A program made the position numbers and the translations under genes. Below, one piece after another: positions 11,784-18,845 of a DNA stretch of 33,852 nt; position 1 is the stretch's first letter, and each line of letters starts with the position of its first letter. Below the pieces are notes generated by a model that ran no database searches, was not told the DNA's origin, and was given only the letters and a program-made list of their open reading frames with translations. This DNA comes from Crateriforma sp964453205 (GTDB taxonomy: Bacteria; Planctomycetota; Planctomycetia; Pirellulales; Pirellulaceae): the NCBI GenBank assembly GCA_964453205.1, contig CAYVRC010000048.1:1-33852 (forward strand), read 5' to 3'.

Positions 11784-13102
11784 TCCTGGCCAACCTTCTC
11801 TACCTGATCGCGTTGGCGGCCGGGTCGCCAGTGATTCTGTACCGAATGATTCGGCACGGACGCTACCGACGCGGGGTTCGCGAAAAACTTTTCGGTCTGT
11901 CGGCGGATCGAGCCGATCTCGTCAGACCCGACGGGGCGGGACGGCTGATTTGGCTGCACGCGGTCAGCGTCGGCGAAGTCAATCTGCTGACGACTTTGGT
12001 CCGGCGAATCCTCCGCGCGGCGCCGGAAACGCGAATCGTCGTCAGCACCTCGACGGACACCGGGTACGACCTGGCCGTCCAAAACTTCACGGCCCGACGA
12101 GTCTTTTTTTGTCCCCTGGATTTCTCCTGGGCGGTCCGGCGGACGTTGCGGAACCTGCGGCCCGACCAGTTGGTGTTGGCCGAATTGGAACTCTGGCCGA
12201 ACCTGATTCGCGCCGCCGGCGACAGCGGATGCCGCGTGATGGTCGCCAACGCGAGGCTGAGTCAGCGGAGCGCCGCCCGCTACCAGAGCTTTGGTTGGCT
12301 GTTGCGGTCGACGTTTGAACGCTTGGACTGGGTCGGATGCCAAGACGACAGCACCGCCCGGCGGTTCGCGGCCTGTGGCTGCGGCAACACCGTCGTCACC
12401 GGGTCGCTGAAGTTCGACGGGGCACCGAACACACGCGACGACGTCCACGTCCAGCGTTTGGCGGATTGGAGCCGTGTCGATCCGTGGCACCGCGTGTGGT
12501 GTTTCGGCAGTTCGGCTGCCGGCGAGGAAACCATCGCGCTAAAGGCTTACCAGCAGTTGACGTCTGTCCACCCCGAACTGCGACTGATCTTGGTCCCCCG
12601 CCACCGCGAGCGATTCGACGCGGTCGCCGGGCTGATCGAAGCGGCCGGGATGCGGGCCCGCCGCCGCTCCCGAGCCGACGACGGGGTCACGCAATGGCCG
12701 GCCGACGTGGTGGTGTTGGTGGACACGATCGGCGAGCTGCGGCATTGGTGGGGCGTCGCGGGGATCGCCACGGTGGGCGGCAGTTTCGGCACGCGAGGCG
12801 GCCAAAACATGTTGGAACCGGCCGGCTACGGGTGCGCGGTCTCGTTCGGCCCGGACACGAGAAACTTTGCAAACATCGCCGATCGCTTGCTCGACGCGGG
12901 CGGCGCGGTCCGCGTGAACGACGCGGCGGAACTCACGCGGTTCGTCCGACGCTGCCTGGACGAGCCGCCGGCGGCCGATGCCTTGGGTCGGTCCGCCCGG
13001 ACTTTTGTGCAGTCGCATCAAGGCGCGACCGCGCGAACCGTCGACGCTTTGCTGGGCGAGCCCGATGCCGGCGGCCGGGTTCCCGCCGACGAGGACTCGT
13101 GA
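11780..13102 (+). CDS. waaA: 3-deoxy-D-manno-octulosonic acid (Kdo) transferase
   Basis: A 440-residue glycosyltransferase that adds Kdo from CMP-Kdo to lipid IVA during lipopolysaccharide core synthesis, at the inner face of the cytoplasmic membrane. A hydrophobic N-terminal anchor (LANLLYLIALAAGSPVIL) comes first. WLHAVSVGE follows, with Glu66 at the catalytic position. Then come STSTDTGYDLA, LAELELWPNL, GSLKFDGAP and the nucleotide-binding VGGSFGTRGGQNMLEPAGYG (about 332-351). I chose the GTG at 11780 because it overlaps the secA stop (GTGA) and puts the hydrophobic anchor at the very N-terminus, as the family requires. An upstream in-frame ATG at 11723 would only add 19 residues overlapping the SecA zinc-knuckle region. 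Its presence implies a Gram-negative-type envelope with Kdo-lipid A. Confidence 0.93.
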
Positions 13103-13112
13103 AGCGAAGGCG

Positions 13113-13151
13113 AAAAAAACGGGGCAGGCATCTGAATCAGATGCCTGCCCC
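13113..13151 (-). terminator. Terminator hairpin for the RGG-rich gene
   Basis: A perfect 15-bp inverted repeat, GGGGCAGGCATCTGA / TCAGATGCCTGCCCC (13121-13135 and 13137-13151), is nearly centreless. On the minus strand it is followed by CG and seven Ts (plus-strand A7 at 13113-13119), the classic order for an intrinsic terminator of the leftward gene ending at 13224. It lies 18 bases after waaA, so the stem may also slow rightward transcription, but no T-tract follows on that side. Confidence 0.8.
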
Positions 13152-13223
13152 TGTCGGCAGCAACAGAGCGTTTCGTCGCCGGCCGATGCCAAGGTTGCCT
13201 AGAGGTTCAAATTCTTCGCGGTG

Positions 13224-14063
13224 TTATTCGCCACGACCGCCACCGCGACCGCCGCGTCCGCCACGGTCACTGTCGTCACCGCCTCGGCGGCCGCCGAATC
13301 CGCCACCGGCGCCACCCCGGCCGCCGCCGAATCCGCCGCGGTCATTTTCGGGCATCTCGAAAGGTTCGCCCTTCATTTCTTCGAACTTCTTTTTCTGTTC
13401 GGCGGTCAGAATTTCCATCATCGCGGCTTCGGTCTTTTCCTGCATCTTTGGCATCAGATCTCGCATCGCCCCGAAATCGCCGCTCTCTCGGGCCTCGCGG
13501 AACTTCTCAGCCATTTCGCTGCGCATCTTGTCCTGAACCTCTTCCATTTCCTTCTTTTGCTCGGCCGTGATTTCGAGCTGCTCGGCGACCTTTTCGTCGG
13601 CGAGTGCACGGATCCCTTGAACTTGGATGCGGATCTGGTGAAGCCGTTCGGACTGTTCGGGCAGCAGCACTTCGTCCAAAGCCTGCGTCACCTTTTCTTC
13701 CAACTCTTCACGTTTCTTTTGCATCTTTTCGAACACTTTTCGCCGATCTTCCTCGGACATTTCGCGGAAATTGCCTCCGCCGATGTCCTGGGCCATCGAC
13801 CGCATGTCCTCCTGCAAGGACTCCCTGACCGTCCCGAGAGCCTCGACTTGCATTTCGTCCATCTCCAGTTCTTCGCGGACTTCCTCCTTGGCGAGCAATT
13901 CGACGATGGAACCCCCGCCACGTCCGCCACCGAATCCGCCGGGAGGACCACCGCCGCGTCCGCCTCGGCCGCCACGTCCGCCGCCTTGGGCCAGGACGTC
14001 TCCGGCGGTCTGGGCGGCCAGAGCAAATGTCAGAGCAAGAATTGCTAAGCGAGTCACTTTCAT
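13224..14063 (-). CDS. Secreted RGG-rich protein with Spy/LTxxQ-like helical core
   Basis: A 279-residue exported protein. The signal peptide is at about 1-25 (LAILALTFALAAQTAGDVLAQ). A glycine/arginine tract (26-51) precedes a highly charged helical core (about 52-240), and a second RGG/GGFGG tract ends the protein. Three LTxEQ-like motifs are spaced along the core: LLPEQSERL near 133, ITAEQKKEM near 165 and LTAEQKKKF near 219. They recall the LTxxQ motif of periplasmic Spy/CpxP chaperones. Similar Gly-rich, LTxxQ-containing secreted proteins are common in planctomycetes, with no settled function. A role in periplasmic protein protection or metal/nucleic-acid binding is speculation. It is a single gene with its own terminator. 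Confidence 0.75.
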   Translation of the reverse strand: MKVTRLAILALTFALAAQTAGDVLAQGGGRGGRGGRGGGPPGGFGGGRGGGSIVELLAKEEVREELEMDEMQVEALGTVRESLQEDMRSMAQDIGGGNFREMSEEDRRKVFEKMQKKREELEEKVTQALDEVLLPEQSERLHQIRIQVQGIRALADEKVAEQLEITAEQKKEMEEVQDKMRSEMAEKFREARESGDFGAMRDLMPKMQEKTEAAMMEILTAEQKKKFEEMKGEPFEMPENDRGGFGGGRGGAGGGFGGRRGGDDSDRGGRGGRGGGRGE

Positions 14064-14320
14064 CGGATTCGATCTCGAGGGTCAGGGAAGAGTGCTGAGA
14101 TTGCCAGTCACGTCGATGGGTCTGACTTTAGAAACACATCGACAAAGGCGAAGTTTCGCCCACCAAGGGAAAAACAAAACTGGGAAAATCTTTCCGATGG
14201 GCCGCTTGTCGCCATTCTACAGTCCACCCGATCGCGATTCAGAGCACGGCTTTCGGGGACGCTCGGGAGCTGAAACGAGAACGAACGAACAGTTATCTAC
14301 CCCTTTTTGGAATCGAAACA

Positions 14321-14812
14321 ATGAAGCGTTTTATGTTGACCCTGGCCGCCCTGATGGTTTTGCCCGCCGTGAACCTGCGAGCCGAAGACGCCGCAGAAAA
14401 GAACATCGTGCAAACCGCTGTCGGTGCGGATGACTTCAACACCCTGGTCGCCGCTGTCAAGGCCGGCGGTTTGGTCGAAGTCCTCAGCGGCGAAGGTCCC
14501 TTCACCGTGTTCGCGCCGACCGACGAAGCTTTCGCGAAGCTGCCCAAGGGCACCCTGGAAATGTTGCTGAAGCCCGAAAACAAGGACAAGCTGGTCGGCA
14601 TCCTGAAGTACCACGTCGTCAGCGGGAAAGTCCCCGCCAGCCAAGTCGTCAAGTTGGATTCCGCGAAAACCCTGAACGGAAAGGTGAGCATCGAAGTCAC
14701 CGACAGCGGCGTCATGCTGAACGAAAAGACCAAGGTCGTCAAAACCGATATCATGACGAGCAACGGAATCATCCACGTCATCGACAGCGTGTTGCTGCCG
14801 CCCGCCGAGTGA
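14321..14812 (+). CDS. Secreted fasciclin (FAS1) domain protein
   Basis: A 163-residue exported protein: signal peptide at about 1-21 (ending NLRA), then one complete FAS1 domain. The two family boxes are visible: H1 (FTVFAPTDEAFAKLP, about 61-75) and H2 (LKYHVVSGKV..., about 95-104). The typical ending NGIIHVIDSVLLPP is also present. Bacterial FAS1 proteins are adhesion or surface proteins; no substrate can be named. It starts at ATG 14321 with GGA 10 bases upstream. It is a single-gene unit with a strong terminator after it. The roughly 257-bp region before it, shared with the divergent RGG-rich gene, must hold its promoter, but I see no convincing -35/-10 pair. Confidence 0.93.
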   Translation: MKRFMLTLAALMVLPAVNLRAEDAAEKNIVQTAVGADDFNTLVAAVKAGGLVEVLSGEGPFTVFAPTDEAFAKLPKGTLEMLLKPENKDKLVGILKYHVVSGKVPASQVVKLDSAKTLNGKVSIEVTDSGVMLNEKTKVVKTDIMTSNGIIHVIDSVLLPPAE

Positions 14813-14847
14813 TTTTCGGATCGAGAGACGCGAGCGATGTTGAACAG

Positions 14848-14877
14848 ATCTCGGCAGAAACCTGCCGAGATTTTTTT
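14848..14877 (+). terminator. Intrinsic terminator of the FAS1 gene
   Basis: A perfect 10-bp stem ATCTCGGCAG / CTGCCGAGAT, loop AAAC, runs directly into a T-tract (14871-14877). It lies 36 bases after the FAS1 stop. Confidence 0.92.
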
Positions 14878-14955
14878 ATGCGCCTCGGCCTGAACATCCC
14901 GGCCGCTGGGGAGATCGGTTCCGCCCAAGACACCGTTCGCACTTTGAAATCTCCG

Positions 14956-15573
14956 TCACAGGTTTTCCAGAAACGGGATCACGTCCTTCTGATACGTGAA
15001 GCCTTGCGTTTCCCCGGCGTCGACGAAACGCTTGATCAGTTCCCCTCGACCGTCATAGACGAACACGGCCGGGATCGAGGGGATCTCCAAATCCGCGAAC
15101 ACTTCGTCGCTGGGCGTCTGGCAGATGTAATTCGTGAACGTCGCGTCCATGGATTCCAGCACGCCGCGGATCTTCGGTTCGTAGGCCTCCGGCGGTTTCG
15201 ACTTTCGTCCGTCGAAGTCCACCGCGACGCCGACGCATTCCAGCTGCTCGCCCGACTCGCGATTCAACTCGGCAAGTTCGGGCAGTTCTTTTAAACACGG
15301 CGGGCACGACAAAGACCAAAAATCGATGACCGTGACTCGGCCTTTGCCGACGACTTCGTCACGAATCGCGGTCCAACCCGAGTACCGGATCGTCAACGCC
15401 TCGGCCGGTTGCGCCGCCGCGGGCGACGTCTCCGTCACGTCCGGGGCCGTGCCGGCGGGGTCGTCCGAACCGCAACCGAGCAACAGAAATCCGAAAAACG
15501 CGGACAGACAACCAAGAAAAACGTCTCGGTGACGAATGGCCCTCGCCGGGCGAGGAACGAGAGAAACCGACAT
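14956..15573 (-). CDS. TlpA-like thioredoxin-fold lipoprotein
   Basis: A 205-residue lipoprotein from ATG 15573; an in-frame GTG at 15585 would add four residues. The lipobox LLLGC gives acylated Cys34. A threonine/alanine linker follows, then a thioredoxin fold: VTVIDFWSLSCPPCLKELP with the redox pair CPPC (about 90-93), and the cis-proline loop IPSIPAVFVYDG (about 164-175). The CxxC and the TlpA/ResA-like layout point to a membrane-anchored thiol-disulfide oxidoreductase outside the cytoplasm, for example in cytochrome c maturation or oxidative repair. The partner cannot be told, because no cytochrome biogenesis genes are adjacent. It is convergent with the FAS1 gene and divergent from the sigma factor gene. 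Confidence 0.9.
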   Translation of the reverse strand: MSVSLVPRPARAIRHRDVFLGCLSAFFGFLLLGCGSDDPAGTAPDVTETSPAAAQPAEALTIRYSGWTAIRDEVVGKGRVTVIDFWSLSCPPCLKELPELAELNRESGEQLECVGVAVDFDGRKSKPPEAYEPKIRGVLESMDATFTNYICQTPSDEVFADLEIPSIPAVFVYDGRGELIKRFVDAGETQGFTYQKDVIPFLENL

Positions 15574-15577
15574 GACG

Positions 15578-15605
15578 GGAACCACCGTGGGGAATCGATT
15601 AGAGT
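15578..15605 (+). promoter_or_regulatory. Possible ECF-type -35 element upstream of the sigma factor gene
   Basis: GGAACC at 15578-15583 is the classic -35 core of ECF-sigma promoters, here on the sigma-factor strand about 128 bases before its ATG. No clear -10 partner follows at the right spacing; the candidate segment around 15599-15605 reads TTAGAGT. Autoregulation is a guess from this element alone. Confidence 0.2.
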
Positions 15606-15710
15606 AAAAGCGTGACGCCGATCCTGTATCCTGTCCGATTCCGCTTCACGAAGCAACGCAAGGTCGCGGGACGGTCCGGCCACCCTTCGTCTTCTCCGCC
15701 GGTGCTTTTC

Positions 15711-16397
15711 ATGGCGAATCGACCGCCTTCACCTCCGACCCGTGCCGCCGACTCGCGATCCCCTGATCGCGTCGCGTCGGGCGACGGTTCTTCGACGACC
15801 CAGTTGATCTCGGCGTCCAAACGCGGCAGCAACGAAGCGCTCGGTCGGTTGCTGGAACAGTATCGCGGTTACCTGCTGATGCTGGCGCACCGGTATTTGT
15901 CCGAACCGCTGCGCCGACGGGTCGACCCGCTGGACATCGTTCAGTTGACGTACTTGGAGGCCAAACGCGATTTGCACCAATTTCGCGGGGACACGCCGGC
16001 GGAATTCGCCGGCTGGATGCGTGGAATGTTGAAGAACAACGTCGCTTCGGCGGTCACCCGGCACATCACCACCCAGAAACGATCGCTGCGACGCGAGGTC
16101 AACTCACAAGACGATCGTGGCTCCGGTGGCGGCTGGTTGCAACAATTACCAGGCGGTTCCACCAGCCCCAGCGGCGTCGCGATTCGTGGCGAAGCCGTCG
16201 TGGAATTGCTGGAAGCCTTGCACGAGTTACCCGAGACGCAAGCCGAAGCGATCCGGCTGCGCTACATGGAAGGTCTACCGCTGGTCGAAATCACTGAGCG
16301 GATGGGCAAGTCGGACACCGCCGTCGCGGGGCTGTTGAAACGTGGGCTGAAAAAGCTGCGTGACCGCTTTCAATCCGACAGCAGCCCGTGGTGGTGA
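15711..16397 (+). CDS. ECF-family RNA polymerase sigma factor, planctomycete type
   Basis: A 228-residue sigma-70 family protein. Region 2 is at about 44-112: ALGRLLEQYRGYLLMLAHRY, then the promoter-melting DPLDIVQLTYLEA and FAGWMRGMLKNN. Region 4 is at about 166-218: LPETQAEAIRLRYMEGLPL, then EITERMGKSDTAVAGLLKRGLKKLRD, the -35-reading helix-turn-helix. No region 3 is present, as usual for ECF factors. The form matches planctomycete ECF factors encoded next to Ser/Thr kinases. I start at ATG 15711; an in-frame GTG at 15612 would add 33 residues of non-conserved sequence. The next gene, a membrane Ser/Thr kinase, begins 7 bp downstream. No anti-sigma factor is encoded nearby, so control by phosphorylation through the kinase is the likely scheme (inference from known ECF-kinase pairs). 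Confidence 0.92.
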   Translation: MANRPPSPPTRAADSRSPDRVASGDGSSTTQLISASKRGSNEALGRLLEQYRGYLLMLAHRYLSEPLRRRVDPLDIVQLTYLEAKRDLHQFRGDTPAEFAGWMRGMLKNNVASAVTRHITTQKRSLRREVNSQDDRGSGGGWLQQLPGGSTSPSGVAIRGEAVVELLEALHELPETQAEAIRLRYMEGLPLVEITERMGKSDTAVAGLLKRGLKKLRDRFQSDSSPWW

Positions 16398-16404
16398 TGC
16401 CACG

Positions 16405-18648
16405 ATGAGCGATCCCACCGACAAGGCACGCGTCCCCGGGGAGGAACCGGCCGACGAGCCGAGCGACCCCGTCGACGAAGCGTTCGCGGCTTACTTGAAA
16501 AGCTGTGACACCGGTGAACTGTCCAGTCGAGAAGATTTTCTGAAGCAGTTCCCTGAAATCTCCGTGGAGTTGAGGGAACTGATGCAGGCGGCCGACCTGA
16601 TCAACTCGTTCACCGCGGGAGGCCCCCCCTCGTCGGCCCAGAGCGGGGTGGCGGAAAACGACGCGGCCGCCGGCCACGACGCCGGGGATCGCCGATTCGA
16701 GCTCAGCGGTGAAACCGTCGCCATGGCACCCGGCGAGGACGAACCCTCCGTGGCCGACCCCGCCGCGACGCTGCCGATGGCCAACCGCGGCAAGAACGAT
16801 CCCGGTCCGACTTTGCCGTTCGACCTGGGTGATTATCAGCTGCAAAAAGTGCTGGGACGCGGCGGCATGGGCGTGGTGTACTTGGCCAAGCAGAAAGACC
16901 TGCAACGCCTGGTGGCGGTCAAGATGATCCGCAGCGGCATCCTGGCCGGCGAAGCCGAGGTGCGGCGTTTCTATACGGAAGCCCAAGCGGCCGCGCGGTT
17001 GCATCATCCGGGGATCGTCGCGGTGTATCAGTTCGGTCGCCGCGCCGGACACCACTTCTTTTCGATGGAACACATCGCCGGCCAAGATCTGCAGCGTCGG
17101 ATCAACCAGGCGCCGCTGGATTGTGAGGAAGCCGCCAGGGTCGTTCGCGACGGCGCCCTGGCGATCGCGCACGCCCACCAAAAAGGCGTTCTGCATCGTG
17201 ATTTGAAACCCGCCAACGTACTGATCGATGCCGACGGCGGCGTTCACGTTACCGATTTCGGCTTGGCCAAAAACGTCGACGCCGACAGCAGTGTGACCGG
17301 CAGCGGGGCCGCCGTCGGTACACCCCACTACATGGCCCCTGAGCAGGCCGGCGGCCACAGCGACCGCGCGACGGCTCGCAGCGACGTGTATTCCCTCGGC
17401 GCAATCTTGTTCGCCTGTTTGACCACGCGACCGCCGATCGTCGGCGATACCGTCATGCAAACCTTGCTGAAAGTCGTCCACGACCCGGCACCGCCGGTCC
17501 GCAGCGTCCGCGACGACGTTCCGGTCGACCTGGAAACCGTCATCGCGAAATGCTTGGAAAAGTCACCGGCCAAGCGATACGCCGGCGCGGGAAAGCTGGC
17601 CGCCGATTTGCAAGCCTTTCTGGACGGGGAACCGATCTCCGCGCGGCCACGATCCGTCTTGGTCAAGTCCTGGCACTGGATCGAAGGCGTGCCGGTCATC
17701 GGCGCGATCACCGGCAGGCGAAAATTCCACACCACGGATCATCACCGTCGCTTGCAAACGGCGGGCCTGGTGCTGTTGATGGTGTTGCCCCTGTTGGTCG
17801 TCGCGACGGCTTGGTGGCGATACCACACGCAAAACACGATGCCCCGCCGGATCACGATCGCCGGCGGACTGACCGGCGGCGTGTACACTCAGATTTCGCG
17901 ACAAATCGCCCTGCGACTGCAAGCGTCTCATCCGCTGGAGATCGACGTGGTGCCCACCGGCGGCAGCGTCGACAATCAGAAACGATTGATCGCCGGCGAA
18001 CTCGCCTTGGCTCCGATGCAAGCGTCTGTTGTGGACGGGAACCGCTTGTGTGTCGTCGCCCCGTTGTTTTACGAATTGATTCACGTGCTCGCCAAAACAG
18101 ACAGCGGCGTTGAACACATCGACGACCTTGCCGGTCATCGCGTGGCCGTCGGACCGAACGACAGCGGCTCTCGCTCGGCCGCCGAAATGGTGTTCGATTC
18201 GATGGGCATCGCCGATGATCGAGTCCGCCGAGTGGTGACGCCTTGGCCGCGATTGGCCGATCCCGGTGCGCCGGACGTCGCCGTCGTCTGCATCGGACGA
18301 CAAAGCGTCCTGGTGACTGAGTTGCTCAAGTCGGGCGATTGGACGTTGATCGCGATCCCCGAAGCGGAACGGGTCGGGCTGGAACACCCCACCCTTCGAT
18401 CGATGACGATCATGCCGGACGATTATCCCGACTGCGGGCTTCCGCCCGGCGGCATTCGGACGGTCGGAACCACGGCGTTCTTGGCCGCACGCTTCGATAC
18501 CCCCGACCCGCTGGTGACCGCGACGCTGCAAGCCTTGTACGCGTCACCGCTGTTGGTGCCCGGTCTGATTCGGCAAAGTCAAGTCGCCGAGTGGCAAGGC
18601 CTATCGTTTCACCCCGCCGCCCGTCGGTTCTTTCAGACCACGCCGTGA
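16405..18648 (+). CDS. Transmembrane Ser/Thr kinase fused to a TAXI-type solute-binding domain
   Basis: A 747-residue receptor-like kinase. Residues about 43-67 carry the FLKQFPEIS..LRELMQAADL motif seen in planctomycete kinases. The Hanks-type kinase domain (about 143-408) has the glycine loop GRGGMGVVY, Lys173 in VAVK, catalytic HRDLKPANVL (Asp266), DFG (284-286) and GTPHYMAPEQ. One membrane span follows (about 453-470, AGLVLLMVLPLLVVATAW). The outside part (about 481-740) is a TAXI/TRAP-type periplasmic binding domain: RRITIAGGLTGGVYTQISRQ, VPTGGSVDNQKRLIAGE, then DSGVEHIDDLAGHRVAVG. Kinase catalytic residues are intact. TAXI proteins normally feed TRAP transporters, but none is encoded here, so ligand sensing rather than uptake is inferred. 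It starts at ATG 16405, 7 bp after the sigma factor stop; the two are surely co-transcribed. The ligand is unknown. Confidence 0.92.
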   Translation: MSDPTDKARVPGEEPADEPSDPVDEAFAAYLKSCDTGELSSREDFLKQFPEISVELRELMQAADLINSFTAGGPPSSAQSGVAENDAAAGHDAGDRRFELSGETVAMAPGEDEPSVADPAATLPMANRGKNDPGPTLPFDLGDYQLQKVLGRGGMGVVYLAKQKDLQRLVAVKMIRSGILAGEAEVRRFYTEAQAAARLHHPGIVAVYQFGRRAGHHFFSMEHIAGQDLQRRINQAPLDCEEAARVVRDGALAIAHAHQKGVLHRDLKPANVLIDADGGVHVTDFGLAKNVDADSSVTGSGAAVGTPHYMAPEQAGGHSDRATARSDVYSLGAILFACLTTRPPIVGDTVMQTLLKVVHDPAPPVRSVRDDVPVDLETVIAKCLEKSPAKRYAGAGKLAADLQAFLDGEPISARPRSVLVKSWHWIEGVPVIGAITGRRKFHTTDHHRRLQTAGLVLLMVLPLLVVATAWWRYHTQNTMPRRITIAGGLTGGVYTQISRQIALRLQASHPLEIDVVPTGGSVDNQKRLIAGELALAPMQASVVDGNRLCVVAPLFYELIHVLAKTDSGVEHIDDLAGHRVAVGPNDSGSRSAAEMVFDSMGIADDRVRRVVTPWPRLADPGAPDVAVVCIGRQSVLVTELLKSGDWTLIAIPEAERVGLEHPTLRSMTIMPDDYPDCGLPPGGIRTVGTTAFLAARFDTPDPLVTATLQALYASPLLVPGLIRQSQVAEWQGLSFHPAARRFFQTTP

Positions 18649-18845
18649 ATCGCCGAGCCGACTCGTCACGTCGTCGTCCAATCTGCAGGATCGTTTCGAT
18701 CCGAACCGTCTGATCGATCGATACGGCAATTTCATCACCGCTTCGGATATCCGACGAAGCGAACCGGTGGGGAACCTAACGTTTAGTGATCGCCTTGACG
18801 CGTCGTCGTTGCGACGACATCCCCTCTCCCCACTGCAACCGGTTC

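Noticed and set aside
13230..13345. Short GC-rich repeats resembling a repeat array
   Set aside because: They are codons for Gly/Arg tracts of the RGG-rich protein, with no constant repeat unit or unique spacers; not CRISPR.
16291..17481. Open frame of 396 codons opposite the kinase gene
   Set aside because: It is a mirror of the kinase domain coding strand; no start context or recognisable family.
18688..18702. Small hairpin GGATCG-TTT-CGATCC after the kinase-TAXI gene
   Set aside because: The stem is only six bases with no following T-tract; such stems are common in this DNA.
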